Source of the DNA: Sarcocystis neurona
Taxonomy: Eukaryota; Apicomplexa; Conoidasida; Eucoccidiorida; Sarcocystidae
Reading direction: 5' to 3'
Assembly: GCA_000727475.1 (NCBI GenBank)
Contig: KL647301.1
Location: 496,001-560,000, forward strand
Length of the DNA stretch: 64,000 bases
Each line of letters opens with the position of its first letter. The stretch's first letter is position 1. A program made the translations under genes and the position numbers. The notes under the pieces were generated by a model. That model ran no database searches. It was not told the DNA's origin and worked only from the letters and a program-made list of their open reading frames with translations. Of this stretch, positions 21,634 through 33,600 are shown one piece after another.

Positions 21634-24600
21634 GCATGCAGCAGCAGCAGCAGCCGTGGCAGCAGCACCACCGCGCCTCTACCAGCGGCAGCCGGACCAA
21701 CAGCGGCAAGACCAACAGCAGCAGCAGACGGGCGACAGCAAGGAGTGACGCAACGCTGTCAGTAGCAGTAGCGTCCGTGAGGCTCCTACGACGGCTGCGT
21801 CTGCCAGATAACGACGTTCTGCATGAAGCAGCGAGAATGAGGCTGCTTCCACGGCAATTTCACGTTCCCACCACCCTCTCCTTTCAAGACTACTTTGTCC
21901 AGGCTGCGACTGCTGCTGTCTCTTGTGGCGCTGTTGCTGCTCCACCTGCACGTGGGCTCCTGCTGCTGCCGCTCCTTGTCTGTCGTGCTGTTGTCGCCTG
22001 CTGCTGCTGTCGCCTGCTGCTGCTGTCGCCTGCTGCTGCGCCGCTGCAGCGCCCGGCGCGGCGCTCTGTAGGACGCACCAGCAGGAATACACGCGAACGA
22101 GAAAAAAACCCCACAAACAGGCCTTCGCGCGGTGTATGTACACCTCCCACGAGAAGTCCCGCCACGCTATCGTATCCGCGTCTTCTGTTCACACGTATAC
22201 ACACACACAGATGCATAGATACAGATACACATGCATATACAGAGTAGCACTCCCAAGAAGGAAGCTACGAGTCTGAGTGTAAACCGACGCGCACGTACAG
22301 TTCTACGGATCAGCAGCTCGTTTATCAGCGGCGACGGAAGTAGAGGAAACGAGAAAGCGGCGGTTTGTGTGGCAGGAGCAGCTGCGGGTTCCTCCTGCGG
22401 CTGTACACCAGAATTAGACGGAGACGACCGTTTGCGCTGCATACGGCACAAGGAGCAAGAGCAGCAGCAGGTCGCTGCATGCGAGAGAGGGAGCTGAAGC
22501 TCCCACTGCAAAGCATGCGGAAAAAAATCGGAGCTGGTTCGCCCCAAGTGCAGGCGGACGGCCAGAAGCTGGGAGGCGATCAACAGGCGACCCAGGAAGA
22601 GGACAAAGGGGGCGCCGCAAAGGACGCCAGCAAGGAAGATACGACGAATAGGGGGAAACGAAAGAGAACTGCAGCAGAGGCAGCGCAGCACGAAAAGACG
22701 GACACGCAAGAAGCACGAAGATCTACTGAAGTAGAGGTCGCCTCGTCACAGAGATACGTGCCGGTGACACATCAAGGAAGTGGGCCGGCAAAAGTCCAGC
22801 TGCCGTCGGCGGGGAACAGCCTCCTGCGTCTCCGTATCCTCCTCATATCCTCCCTACACACGCGCATTGGACGCTACCAGAAAACTGCATATCTCCAGCA
22901 TTCGTGTATATGCGGATGCTGTTGGGAGTGGTACGTTTGTATGAATATGCTCTAGCATCCTTTGTATGGATACCCTTGCTACGCAGGCGGACGTATATAG
23001 AGCATGTACACAGGTGCTGCCGAGTCTACATGAATAGGGAGGGACAGCAAATGGCGGGACATCTGCGTCACGCCCACAGACCCCCCCATGCGCCCCGTAT
23101 CTCTTGGCGTGCACACAGTGCCAGCTGGCAGCAGACTCGCTTCTGACTGCTGTTCTCCCCTTTTCTGCCGTTCCCCGGCCGGTCCCGGCCTTTTCGGGCG
23201 TGTGGTTTCCCTGCTGGGGAAGGGCTCGCGTCGGCTGGGGCTCTAGCTTGTCTCGGAAGCAGAGCTGCGCCTGCGGCTTGACTGCAGCGGGGGTCGCCGG
23301 GCGATATGCGCAGTGGACAGCGTGAGGCCCACCGCTGCAGTTCTGCGAAACGACGGTGGTCCGTGAAGCGGAGAGAAAAAACGTGTGCGTGTCTGTCGGC
23401 AGCGGACGGAAGCAGCTCGAGCCGCGGAACCGTCGCGCGCTCGACCGATCGGTGTGCAAAGGGTGAGACAGAAAAGGCGCAGCAACACGCGCGCAGCGAC
23501 GCAGGCCGGGAGAAAGGAAGAAAAGGCAAGTCGCAGGAAGCGAAGTCGCATTAACGCGGCGTCCTGCTGCGACGGTTGCTGCTGCGGCAGATCGGGCACG
23601 CCGACTTGCTTCGCGAGGCGTGGAGCAAGAAGCAAGTCGGGGAACTTCGAGCAGCAGCAGCGGCAGCAGCAGTTCGTCGGGAGGATGCTGCTGCTGCTGC
23701 TGCATACATGGTTTACCGCTGTGCCTGCATATGATGAAGAGATGCAGATTCAGTCCAGCGTCTGCGATGCATACACATGCAGCAAGATAGACGCGCGTAT
23801 GTACGACGCACACGCCTAGGGAAGACTGCAACGAACTAATTTCCGCAGTGCGGCACACCAAGAAAATTCAGCGGCTTCGTGCCGAGTCCACGGCGCACCA
23901 GGGGGGGGGCGGGGGGGGCGGCGGGAATTGGGCAGCGGCAGCAGCTGCCGCTTGACAGAGAGAGCTGCCGCTGCTGCTGCAGCAGGGAACGGAAAAAATT
24001 CCATGAAAAGGATAAATGAAGACGAGGAGATAGGAGATTCGGCAAGACACACGAAGAATACTACCACCTGTGTGCCACGCCCCTGCCCGGTTCTGCTGCT
24101 CCCTTGTTGCACGGCCGCTGCTGGCTTCTTTCCTGCCGCTGGTGCAGCTGTTGCTGTGCAACAACAACTGTTCTCGCTGTTGCTACGCAGTCTTCGGCAG
24201 GATAAGAAGTTGCTGCGAAGTTTTCCTTTTGGTATGAGAACGAAGCGACTGAGAGGCTCGGAGAAGCAGCAGCGGAGCAACCAACCACTACTCGACCAGC
24301 TCGGGCTGCTGCTGCTGCTCGTCTTGAGCTGCGCGCTGCTGTCTTGCCCTCCGTTTTCGGGTGTACATACACCCGACGCCACAACCACTGCGCTGTCCAG
24401 CAGCGCCTCGGATACGTGTGCGTGTGCAGCAGCTCGCTACAGCGCGGCAGTCGTGTTCGGTGCTGGTCCCAGGAGGGCAGAATCTGGCGACTTACTGCTG
24501 TGCAAGCCGTACGAAGAAAAAAAAAACCGCCAGGCGCGCACAGCCGGAAGAAAAGTTGCGACGCAGCAGCAGCAGCGCCATCAGGAGAGGGCGGCAGCAA

Positions 24601-24950
24601 GCTGCCAGCAGCGCACCTGCTGCAGCTCTTCTCAATAGCAGGTGCTGGTGTAGCAGCAGCGCACACGTGTGCTCCTCGCACAGCGCGCGTCACGAGGCGC
24701 CGCGGGCCCAGCAAGGAGTGCTGCCCCTCCCCCGCACACGGCGCTCATCGGAGCCGCTGGAGCATCTCAGCAGCCAACAACAGCAGCGGGAGGTGCAGCC
24801 GCAGTCGAACGAGACCGGCCGGTGCGAACTGCGTACGAAGAGCCGCACACGGGCTGCAGCAACAAAGCGGCAGCGGAGCCTGCAGCAGGCGCGGCGACAC
24901 GAGCAGCAGCGCGGCGGCCGCAGCAACACGAACGCCGGCGCTGTCTGCAG
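21634..24950. promoter_or_regulatory. Region between divergent SAS-6 and ASCC2
   Basis: Upstream of both genes. It holds a CAG tract (21634-21740), CTG tracts (21900-22040), a GC-rich unstructured stretch (23040-23560), a G-run (23900-23922) and the palindromes listed separately. Open frames occur on both strands, and missing 5' exons of either gene may lie here; one candidate ASCC2 start is the ATG at 24003 (MKRINEDEEIGDSARH). Promoter function is inferred only from position. Confidence 0.4.
24357..24376. promoter_or_regulatory. Perfect 20-bp palindrome TCGGGTGTA-CA-TACACCCGA
   Basis: Two 9-base arms are separated by CA. It lies between the divergent SAS-6 and ASCC2 genes. Shorter versions (GGTGTA-N2-TACACC) recur at 20957 and 22131. 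It could be a dimeric transcription factor site; no function is shown by the sequence. Confidence 0.45.
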
Positions 24951-25100
24951 ACCCGCAGCAGCAGCAGCGCGGCACGACAGCTGCACATGCGCAAACCGAC
25001 GAACCACTGCCGTTTTCACTCAATCCGCGCACGCTCGTGAAACTCGAGCTCTTCACGTGTGTGCCTTACTACGAACCCCTCCTAACACACAGGGGCCGGT
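24951..25100 (+). CDS. ASCC2: ASCC2 5' exon (N-terminal segment)
   Basis: The frame reads DEPLPFSLNPRTLVKLELFT and VPYYEPLLTHRGR, ending at ccggt/gtaagc in phase 1. The acceptor chosen is gtctgcag. The same frame stays open back to 24344 and the upstream sequence is CAG-rich on the plus strand, so the exon may be longer. No ATG lies in this frame. Confidence 0.5.
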
Positions 25101-28100
25101 GTAAGCGGTAACAATTCTTCGTCCCGCTGCATGTGCGCCGCTCGAAAAGTTCCCGAGCCCGTACCTGTAGAGGGCTGTTGCTGCCGAGCAAGCAGATGAC
25201 GAGCAGCAGCGGCTGCCAGTCTTGTTGCCCTTGCATGCGCATGCAGCAACTCTCCCTTACGACCGCTTTTGCCACTGCGGCCTTCCTGCGTGCGCGCCGA
25301 CGACTTTTCGACGACGTCTCTCTCTTAAAGTAGAGAAGCACAGCCCATCGATGAAATCCTGCCCGTGTCCGCACTTCGCTTGCTTGTCTCGCATTTTCTT
25401 CCGCTCCCTTCTCTCTGCGCGAACGCAGGTGGTCTGGCATTACACACATTTCACGGCAACAGCGCGAAGGAACGGTTTCTTCTCTTTTCCGAGTCGACTA
25501 CACCTCCGGTGCCGGGTAGTTCCCCGTCCTCACTTCCCTCAGACACGTCGACTCCTCCCACGAGTTCTCCCTGCGCTCAGACAGAGAGGCCTGCACTCCA
25601 CGTCGCCCCCTTCTTCTGCATGGGTTGAGCGCGTGGCCCCGGCCCTTGATAGATACAGGCACATCCATCGCACGAGGCCTCCCTGCGCTGCTGCGCCTAC
25701 GAAGTATATGCGGTCAACCGAGGTAGCTAGCCCGCCCTTGCGTGTGCTAGGCGGAAGTTCTCGGACGGCAAGCAGAGGCGGCGCTGAAATCCTCGACTTG
25801 TAGCAATTCCTGTAGCCAGCGGGGAGAGACAGCGGGGACGGGGCACTCTTTCTAGAACAGAAAGTGCGGTGGAATGCCGAGAAAAGGTCTCCACCGACGA
25901 AAAGCAAAAGAAGGGGAGAAAGGAGGAACATCTCCCGACGTCTGGTGGTGGTGCTGCTGCTGCCCGTGTAACAGGGAGGGAAGCGGCTTGTCTTCTTTTC
26001 ACCTGTCTGTCTGCGGCGAACTTTCCCGATCATAAACACGTGCTTTTTTCACTCACCCATATGTGTACATATCACCGATCTTCTTCTCTTATATTCGCGT
26101 ATATCTGACTGCTAGCAAGAAGGGGGAGACAGGCGCTCTCCAGGCCACGGGATGTACTAATGAGACGGCACGCGTGGCCGAGAAAGAAGATGCGCAGGGT
26201 GTCGCAGCAGCAGCAGAACCAGCGGCAACCGCAGCAGAAGCAAGAACAACCGCGGCAGCAAGAGCCGCCGCGGAGAAGCATAAGGGCTGCACCGCAGCAG
26301 CAGGAGACGTGTCGACAGCAGCGGAACCAGCGGCAACAGCAGCAGAGGCGAGAGCAACAGCAGCAACAAGAGCCGTCGTGCAGAAGCGTAAGGGCTGCAC
26401 AGCAGCAGCAGCAGCACAAGTGTCAGCAGCGGCAACAGAAGCGTCAGCAGCAGCAGGAGAGGCGAGAGCAACAGCCGCAGCGGGAGCCGCAGCAGAAGTA
26501 GAGGGAGGAGCAGCCAAAGCAGCAGATGCGACAGCACCAGAACTGGCAGAACAAGCAGTTGCAGCATCCGCAAGCAGGAAGGCAGCAGAGGGACGGCAGG
26601 TGCGGCGGGGGCCGCAGCGGCGGCAGTGGAAGTCAACTGAGACGGGAGGACAGACGGGCAAGGAGAATGACCAGCGAGGGGACTACCTTCTGCTGGTTGC
26701 TCGTCCCACGTGCAGCGGCATATATGTAAATGTACCGGTCTTGAGTATCTCGGTAGCATCTATGGCGCCCTCCTTGCTTGCTGCAGGTGTTGCTGCTACT
26801 GTCGCACCTGCGACTGCACCGCAGCAGCAGCTGTCACTGCAGCAGCTGCAGCAGCAGGAACCTCTGCAGCACTTGGACTTGCCTCCTGCGCCTTCATTCC
26901 TGCTGCCGTTTGCTGCTTTTCACTACGAGGACGATGTGTTCGATGAAAGGAGTCCACAGGCCGAAGAGGCCCGCGCGTGCAGTGCAGCAGAAAGCCACAG
27001 CAGCGGCTTAGCAGCTGGGTTCCAAGCCGCACTAGCAGGAGCAGCTGACGGACGTGGGGCAGCAGCAGCAGCAGCAGCGCGGGCAGCAGCGGAACGAGCG
27101 CGCGACGACGCTCCAGAAGCAGCAGCAGAGAGCCGCAAGGACGCGGGTGCAGCAGTGGGGCGTAGCAGTCTGGGCGCGAACGCGTGCGAGCTGCCGCAGC
27201 AGCCCTGCTCTCCGGTTACAGAGAAACAGGCTTTTTACAGTGAGCTGCCGCCGCAGACCTGCATACTGTGCCGCTGCTTCTGCTGTTGCCGCTGCTTCTG
27301 CTGCTGCCGCTGCTTCTGCTGGTGTAACTGCTGCTGCCATTGCTGTAACTGCCGGTGTCACCGCTGTGACTGTTGCTGTGGTAGCTCCTACTGCTGCTGC
27401 TGTTGCTGCTGCAGTTGCTGCTGCTACTGCTGTAACTGCTGCTGCCGCTGTATCTGCTGCTTCTGCTGTAACTGCGGGTAGGACAAGTGTAACTGTTACT
27501 GCGGTAGCTGCTTCTGCTGCTACTGCTGTACCTGCTGCTACTGCTACTTCTGTAACTGCTGCTGCTACTGCTGTAACTGCTGCCGCTGCTGTTGCCGTAA
27601 CTTCTCCAGCTACTGTCGTAACTGCCGATACAACCGCTGCAACTGTTACTGTAGCTGCTGCTGCTGCTACTGCTGTAGCTGCCACTGTGACCGCTGTAAG
27701 TGTTACTGCTGTAGCTGCTGCTATTACTGCTGTGACTGCTGCTGCCACTGCTGTAATTGCTGCCGCTGCTGCTGTTGCTGTATCTGCTGCTGCAGATGTG
27801 ACCGTGGCTTCTTTGTGCGCACTGCTGCACCTTCCTGGGCGGGCGTTCGCGGCACAGGTATTGTACAACTCCGGGTTTCGGGTGTACGTACACTCGCTTC
27901 TGCGCTTTTCGCGGCGACCGCACGAACTCCCGCCGTGTTTGCCGCTGCAGCAGCAGCACGAGCGGCCGAAGCAGTGCGAAGGCGAAGACGAACTGAAGCG
28001 TACGGCCCTTTTCCGGTGAGGAATTCCCGACCTGTTGCTACTGCTGCTGCTGCTACTGCTGCTGCCATTGCTGGTGCTGCTGCTGCTACTGCTACTGCTG

Positions 28101-30581
28101 CCGCTGCTGCTGCTGCTACTGCTGCTGCGGCTACTGCTGCGGCTACTACTGCTGCTACTACTGCTGCTGCAACTGCTGCTACTGCTGTTGCTGCTACTGC
28201 TGCTGCTACTAAATGCTGCTGGAGCTGCTGCTACTGCTGTTGCTGCTACTACTGCTGCTGCTACTGCTGTTGCTGCTACTACTGCTGCTGCTACTGCTGC
28301 TGCTGCTACTGCTGCTACTACTGCTGCTGTAGCTGCTGCTACTGCTGCTGCTATTGCTGCTGCTGTTGCTGTTTTACCTGCTGCCACTGCTGCTGCTATT
28401 GCTGCTACTGTTGCTGCTGCTACTGCTGCTGCTGTTGGTGACGACGCTGCTCCAGTCAAAGTGCCAGTGGTTGACGCACAATAGCCTACCCATCTTCTTC
28501 CCCTGTCTCCTCCCGAGTCACTTCTGTAAACTGCAGTAATTTACGCGTTCCCTTGGCTAGCTTGCTGCTGGGGTGCGGACGCGCCGCATTTGCTGCGGGG
28601 CGTGCAGGCGCTGTCGTCGCAGCTAGACGACGCTCTAAGTGCAGCTGGTGGGGCTTCTATTTCTTGTGTGCCTGATGCTGCTGCTGCTCCAGGTGCTGTT
28701 GCATTAAGTACAGGGCTGCTGCTGATGTTTGCTGCACTTGCTGTTGGCTGGTGTCCAGTCCTGCTGCTGCTGCTGCAGTTGCCGTTGGCTCGTGTCCAGT
28801 CCTGCTGCTGCTGCAGTTGCTGTTGGTTCGTGTCCAGCGCTGCTGCTGCTGAAGTTGCTGTTGGCTTGTGTACAGTTCTGCTGCTGCTGCAGTAGTTTGA
28901 GTCAGATGAAACTCGGCCGCGTCTCCTGCTGTGTGCTGCGTTTGAAGGCTGACGCTGCTTGTGCTGCACAGGGTGGCCTCGTCCAGGAAGCTGTTGCAGC
29001 TCGACGCGTTGCTCTGTGAACGCGAGAAACAAAAGCGGCGGCAGCAAGAGCAGCAGCAGGTGCGGAAGCGACTTCAGAGCCGGCGTGGGCGGCAACATGA
29101 TGAGCAACAGCGGCAGGAAGAAGAAGAGGAAGGGCGTGAGCTGGAGCACCAGCAGCAGCAACCACAGCAGCAACAGCAGACGCATCAACGTGTGCCGCTC
29201 CTCTTTCCCCTCTTGCCTCAGCTCTTGAATTTTGCGTGCGTTTTTGAAGGCGTCGGTTCTCCCGCACTTGTACGTGATGTGGTGCAGCGCGTGTGCAGCA
29301 GCAGCAGCATTTGCACGGCCACGCAGTTGCTGCTGCAGCAGCAGGTTGAGACGCTGCACCAGCAGCTGCTGCAGACGCTCGCCGACTGCTCTGCTGCCCT
29401 CAGCAGGCTGGCCCCCCCCTTGCAGCAGCAGGTTACTGCGCAGCAGCTGCTCAACAACAGCAGCAGCACAGACCACAGTAGCAACAGCGTAAGTTACAGC
29501 AGCAGCAGCAGCGCACGGTGCAGCAGTGCGAGCAGCAGCAGCAACAGCAACGTCGCGTCTGGTGCAGGGAGCACGGCCGGCGGCTGCAGAAATCCTTGTG
29601 CTGCAGTCAGCGGCGTCGTTAAAGCTGTCTGTGCTTCGGCAGCAGCGGCAGGACAGCCAGATATGGAAGCAGCAGTGCAAGAGTTGAGCAAGGTGATCGA
29701 CGCAGCAGCAGCGCTGCGCGCACTTTGTCTATTCTTCCCTCAGCGGCTTGTCGCTTCCTTCTGGAAACAGCAGCAGCAGCACGACACCACGACAGTGAGT
29801 CCTCTACGGCCCTGCTGCACCTTGTACGTATGTCCGCATATATATATATATAAACAGTTGCGGTACATGTGTATACGCACCCTCTCTCGTCTATATACGC
29901 CCATCACGTATAAATATATATGTGTGTATTTGCAACCCAATATGAATGCGTGGACGTTGGATGCGTATATTCACACATGCATACACACACATATATGTAG
30001 ATAAACATATCTACAGGCGTACGTATGGGCGTGTGCATGCTACATACACGTATGTCCACCTGCGCCCACATCCGTTCATACACACAGACACGAATGCATA
30101 CAAACTCCTGTATATATATAAATATATGCATGTGCTTGCTTACACGCCCAACTGTATATATACATATATGTGTATGACCTGTGTATATTATGTGTGGGTT
30201 GGTATATATAAGCGTGTTTCCACACTCAGTCGCGTATGGCAGTGTGCGTCGTCGCGTGTGGTGCTGCTTCCAAGTTTCTCGCTGCTGCTGCTGCTTCCGT
30301 TGGCAAGCAGCACCTTGTTGCCCTCCCGCACGTATGATGCAAGCTGCCTTTCTAACACGTAATAGTACTAGTAGTAGTGGCGGTAGTAGTAGTAATAGTG
30401 GTGGTAGTACTAGTGGTGGTGGCAGTAGTAGTGGTAGTAGTAGTAGTGGTGGTAGTAGTAGTGGTGGTAGTAGTAGTGGTGGTAGTAGTGGTGGTGGTGG
30501 TGGTGGTAATAGTAGTAGTAGTAGCAGTAGTAGTAGTAGTAGTAGTAGTAACACTGGCGCATCTTACAACTGCAGCCCGTT

Positions 30582-30613
<32 letters not shown>

Positions 30614-33600
30614 CACATAGCAGGTATATATATATATATATACGTCATAGATCAGATAGATATACATACGGACCAGATAGATATGTATATATATATAGAC
30701 GGGCTGCAGTTCTAAGATGCGCCAGTGTTACTAGTACTACTACCACTCCTAGTACCACTACTACTACTACCACTACTACTACTATGTCTTGGAACTCCAG
30801 CCCATTTATATATATACACGATATGATATGTACATATATGTATATATACATGTATTTGTAGCTGTCGGCCTGTTGCAGGGACCCTGTAGTTCTGTTGTAT
30901 GTGAATACCTGGACGTAATTTTACATCTCCTATTTATACATCCAGAATTTAATGTTCCTCTCTTATATATGCGTGTGCCTACGTCCTCATGCATACATGT
31001 ATACGTCTTTGTATATATTGGACTAGAATTCTGTCACATCTATCTATGAACTCTACCCTCATGTGTGTTTCTCTTACATCTCTCTAATAGGGTCCTTCCA
31101 TATTTGCAAGCGACGTAGCAATTCCCTCTGCGTGGCCCCGCTGCTGCAGCTGCTGCTGGTGTGGACCCGGCGCTGCGCCAGGCTTTGTCCTCCGTGCAGA
31201 GTGTCCCTCCTGGCTTCGCCGTGGCAAACAGCGGCAGCAGAAGACGGACTCGCAAGACGCTCTGGCAGGACGGCGACGAGGCGGGAAAAGAAGAAGAAGA
31301 GGACGAGGAGACGGTGCTGCGACTGCCTTCGATGCTTGAGACGCTGCAGCACTTTTATCTGCAGTTGGTAAACTGCGCGTGCTTCTTGTATTCTTGCTGG
31401 GCGTCTGCTACTGCGGTCGATTCGCTGTTTGCGTGCGAGCCGAGAAGCCTATTGTAGCCACGCTCCACACAAATATAAATATATTTCCAGGCACATACAG
31501 GGTCGGTGCGTACTTCACTTGTGTATATATATATATATATGTGGACATATACGTATATATATATGTATATGTGTAATTGTAAGTACAAGTGAGGTGAATG
31601 TGTAGTTGAGATTTGGTGTATCTGGTCGTTTTAGGGCCCACAAATTTGTACTTGCGTCCGTGTCTTTCTTTCTGGAGGGTATTTATGTGTGTGTATCTGG
31701 AGAGAAGAGCAGCAGCCGACTTGATCTGCTGCCGAGTGAACACGTGTATGTCACGCTGTTGCTGCTGCAGTCAGTGCGACTCTGCCCTCTCACGACGTGG
31801 AGAAGATATCTTTTCAGTCCACTTCCTTTTTTGTTCCTGCGAAACCACACTGTCGCTGCTGGTGCTGCTGCGACGCGACGAGAGCCACTGCCCCGACACC
31901 GCTGCTTAGGCGTGCTGCTGCTCCTGCGTGTTGCTGTTGCTCCTGCGTGCTGCTGATGCTGCTGCATCTCCTTGTAACATAGGCCTCCCCGTGATGCTGT
32001 TCTTGCTCCTGCTGCTGCAGCTGCTGCTGCTGCTTTTGCTGGTGCCACTGCTGCGCGTGAATCGCCACTGCTACGGCTATTCCACCGCAAGTGCTGCTGA
32101 TGTGCTGCTGCTGTGTCGGGACTGCTCGTGTTCCGCTGTTGCTGCTGCTGCTGGTGGGAGTACTACGTCGGCGGCTGCAGCTGCTACTTTTGCGCTACGG
32201 GTTCCGTTGCTGTTGTTGCTTCTGAGATGCGTATAACGCTCCTGTGCTGCTGCTGTCCTTGCTGCTGTTGGTGCTGCTGCTGGTGTTGGGAGGACGACGC
32301 GACCGGTGCGGATCTGCTGGTGCGGTTGCTGTATTTGCTGCTGCGATGGCTGTTGGCCTTGCGCTGCTGCTGTTGTTGCGCCTATTTTGGTGCTGCTGCT
32401 GTTGCTGCTGCTGCTTCCCTTTGTGTCCAGGTCGCTTCTCCCTGGAGTGCGCTGTGGCTGTCTGGCTCTCTGTCTGCGCCGGGCCTGCTGCGCCTGTCGC
32501 TGGGGCGTTGCCGGCAGCTACTGTGCTGCTGCATGCTACTGGCGCTGCGGACTGCGTTGCGCAACACCAGCAGCAGCCACCACTCCCGCAGAGCAGGACG
32601 CTGCAGCAGCAGGCAGCAGCTGCTCCATGCAGAAAGAACTGAAGCCCTTCTCGAGCGGCTCCTCCGATGGGCGCTCCAGCTGCACGAAGTCGGTCTCTTA
32701 TCAGGCACCGCCAACACGTAATAGTAGTAGTAATAGCAATAGTAGTAATAGTAAGAGTAGTCGTAATAATTGTAGTAGTAGTACACCTACTACTACTGGT
32801 AAGGCTACTAGTAGTAGTAGTATGTGCACACTCTGTTTTTTAAATACGTGGGTACAGATACGCCTCTTGGGGAAGGTGGCTATCGACAGGCGAAGGGAAA
32901 TTTGCATGCAGAACGGGATACACACACGTAGATGTAACACAGCGAACAGACATATATACGCGGATATGTAATGGAAAAAGTACGCGGGTGATGAAGCTGC
33001 ATGTGTCTATACATGTATTCGTGTGTGTGTGCACGATATTGATACATGTATACATGGTTGCTGTTGCAGCAGCAGTGGCCCACACGTTCATGTTGCGGCA
33101 GAAAGAAGTGCACGCGGGGCTGTGCGCCGGATTGTGTCTGTCTCTCTGTGTATATATATCCGATGCATGTGTATGTGTAGGTATACGTACGTGTGTATAT
33201 ATGTGGATGCATGCGTATGTATGTATACGTAAGTGTGTATATGCATGCATGTATATGTGTATGTATGTGTATGTGTGGGTGGGTTCATGCCTGTGTGTGT
33301 CTGTGTGGGTGGGTTCATGCCTGTGTGTGTCTGTGTATGTATGGATGTATGGATGGATGGATGCGTGGATATATGTACATACATATATATATATGGATGT
33401 ATGGACGTATTGGTGTATATTTATGTGTGTGTGTGTGTGCACGTGTGTATACACTTGCATGTAGGTGTGTGTATGTATGTGCCTGGTGTTATGTAACTTT
33501 CCCCCTGGCTTCACTCTGCATGCATATACATCTATGTACACCTGTGCATACCTGAGTACGCACACACATATATCTATTTAATTTCAAGAACCTACATCCA

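Noticed and set aside
22854..23861. 335-codon minus-strand frame upstream of SAS-6
   Set aside because: Mixed composition but no motif, no consistent splice borders, and open frames exist on both strands of this GC-rich stretch.
27032..28459. 475-codon Ala-rich open frame on the minus strand
   Set aside because: It is the antisense of the CTG/CTA repeat intron of ASCC2 and partly of its exon; almost pure Ala, Thr and Val from triplets.
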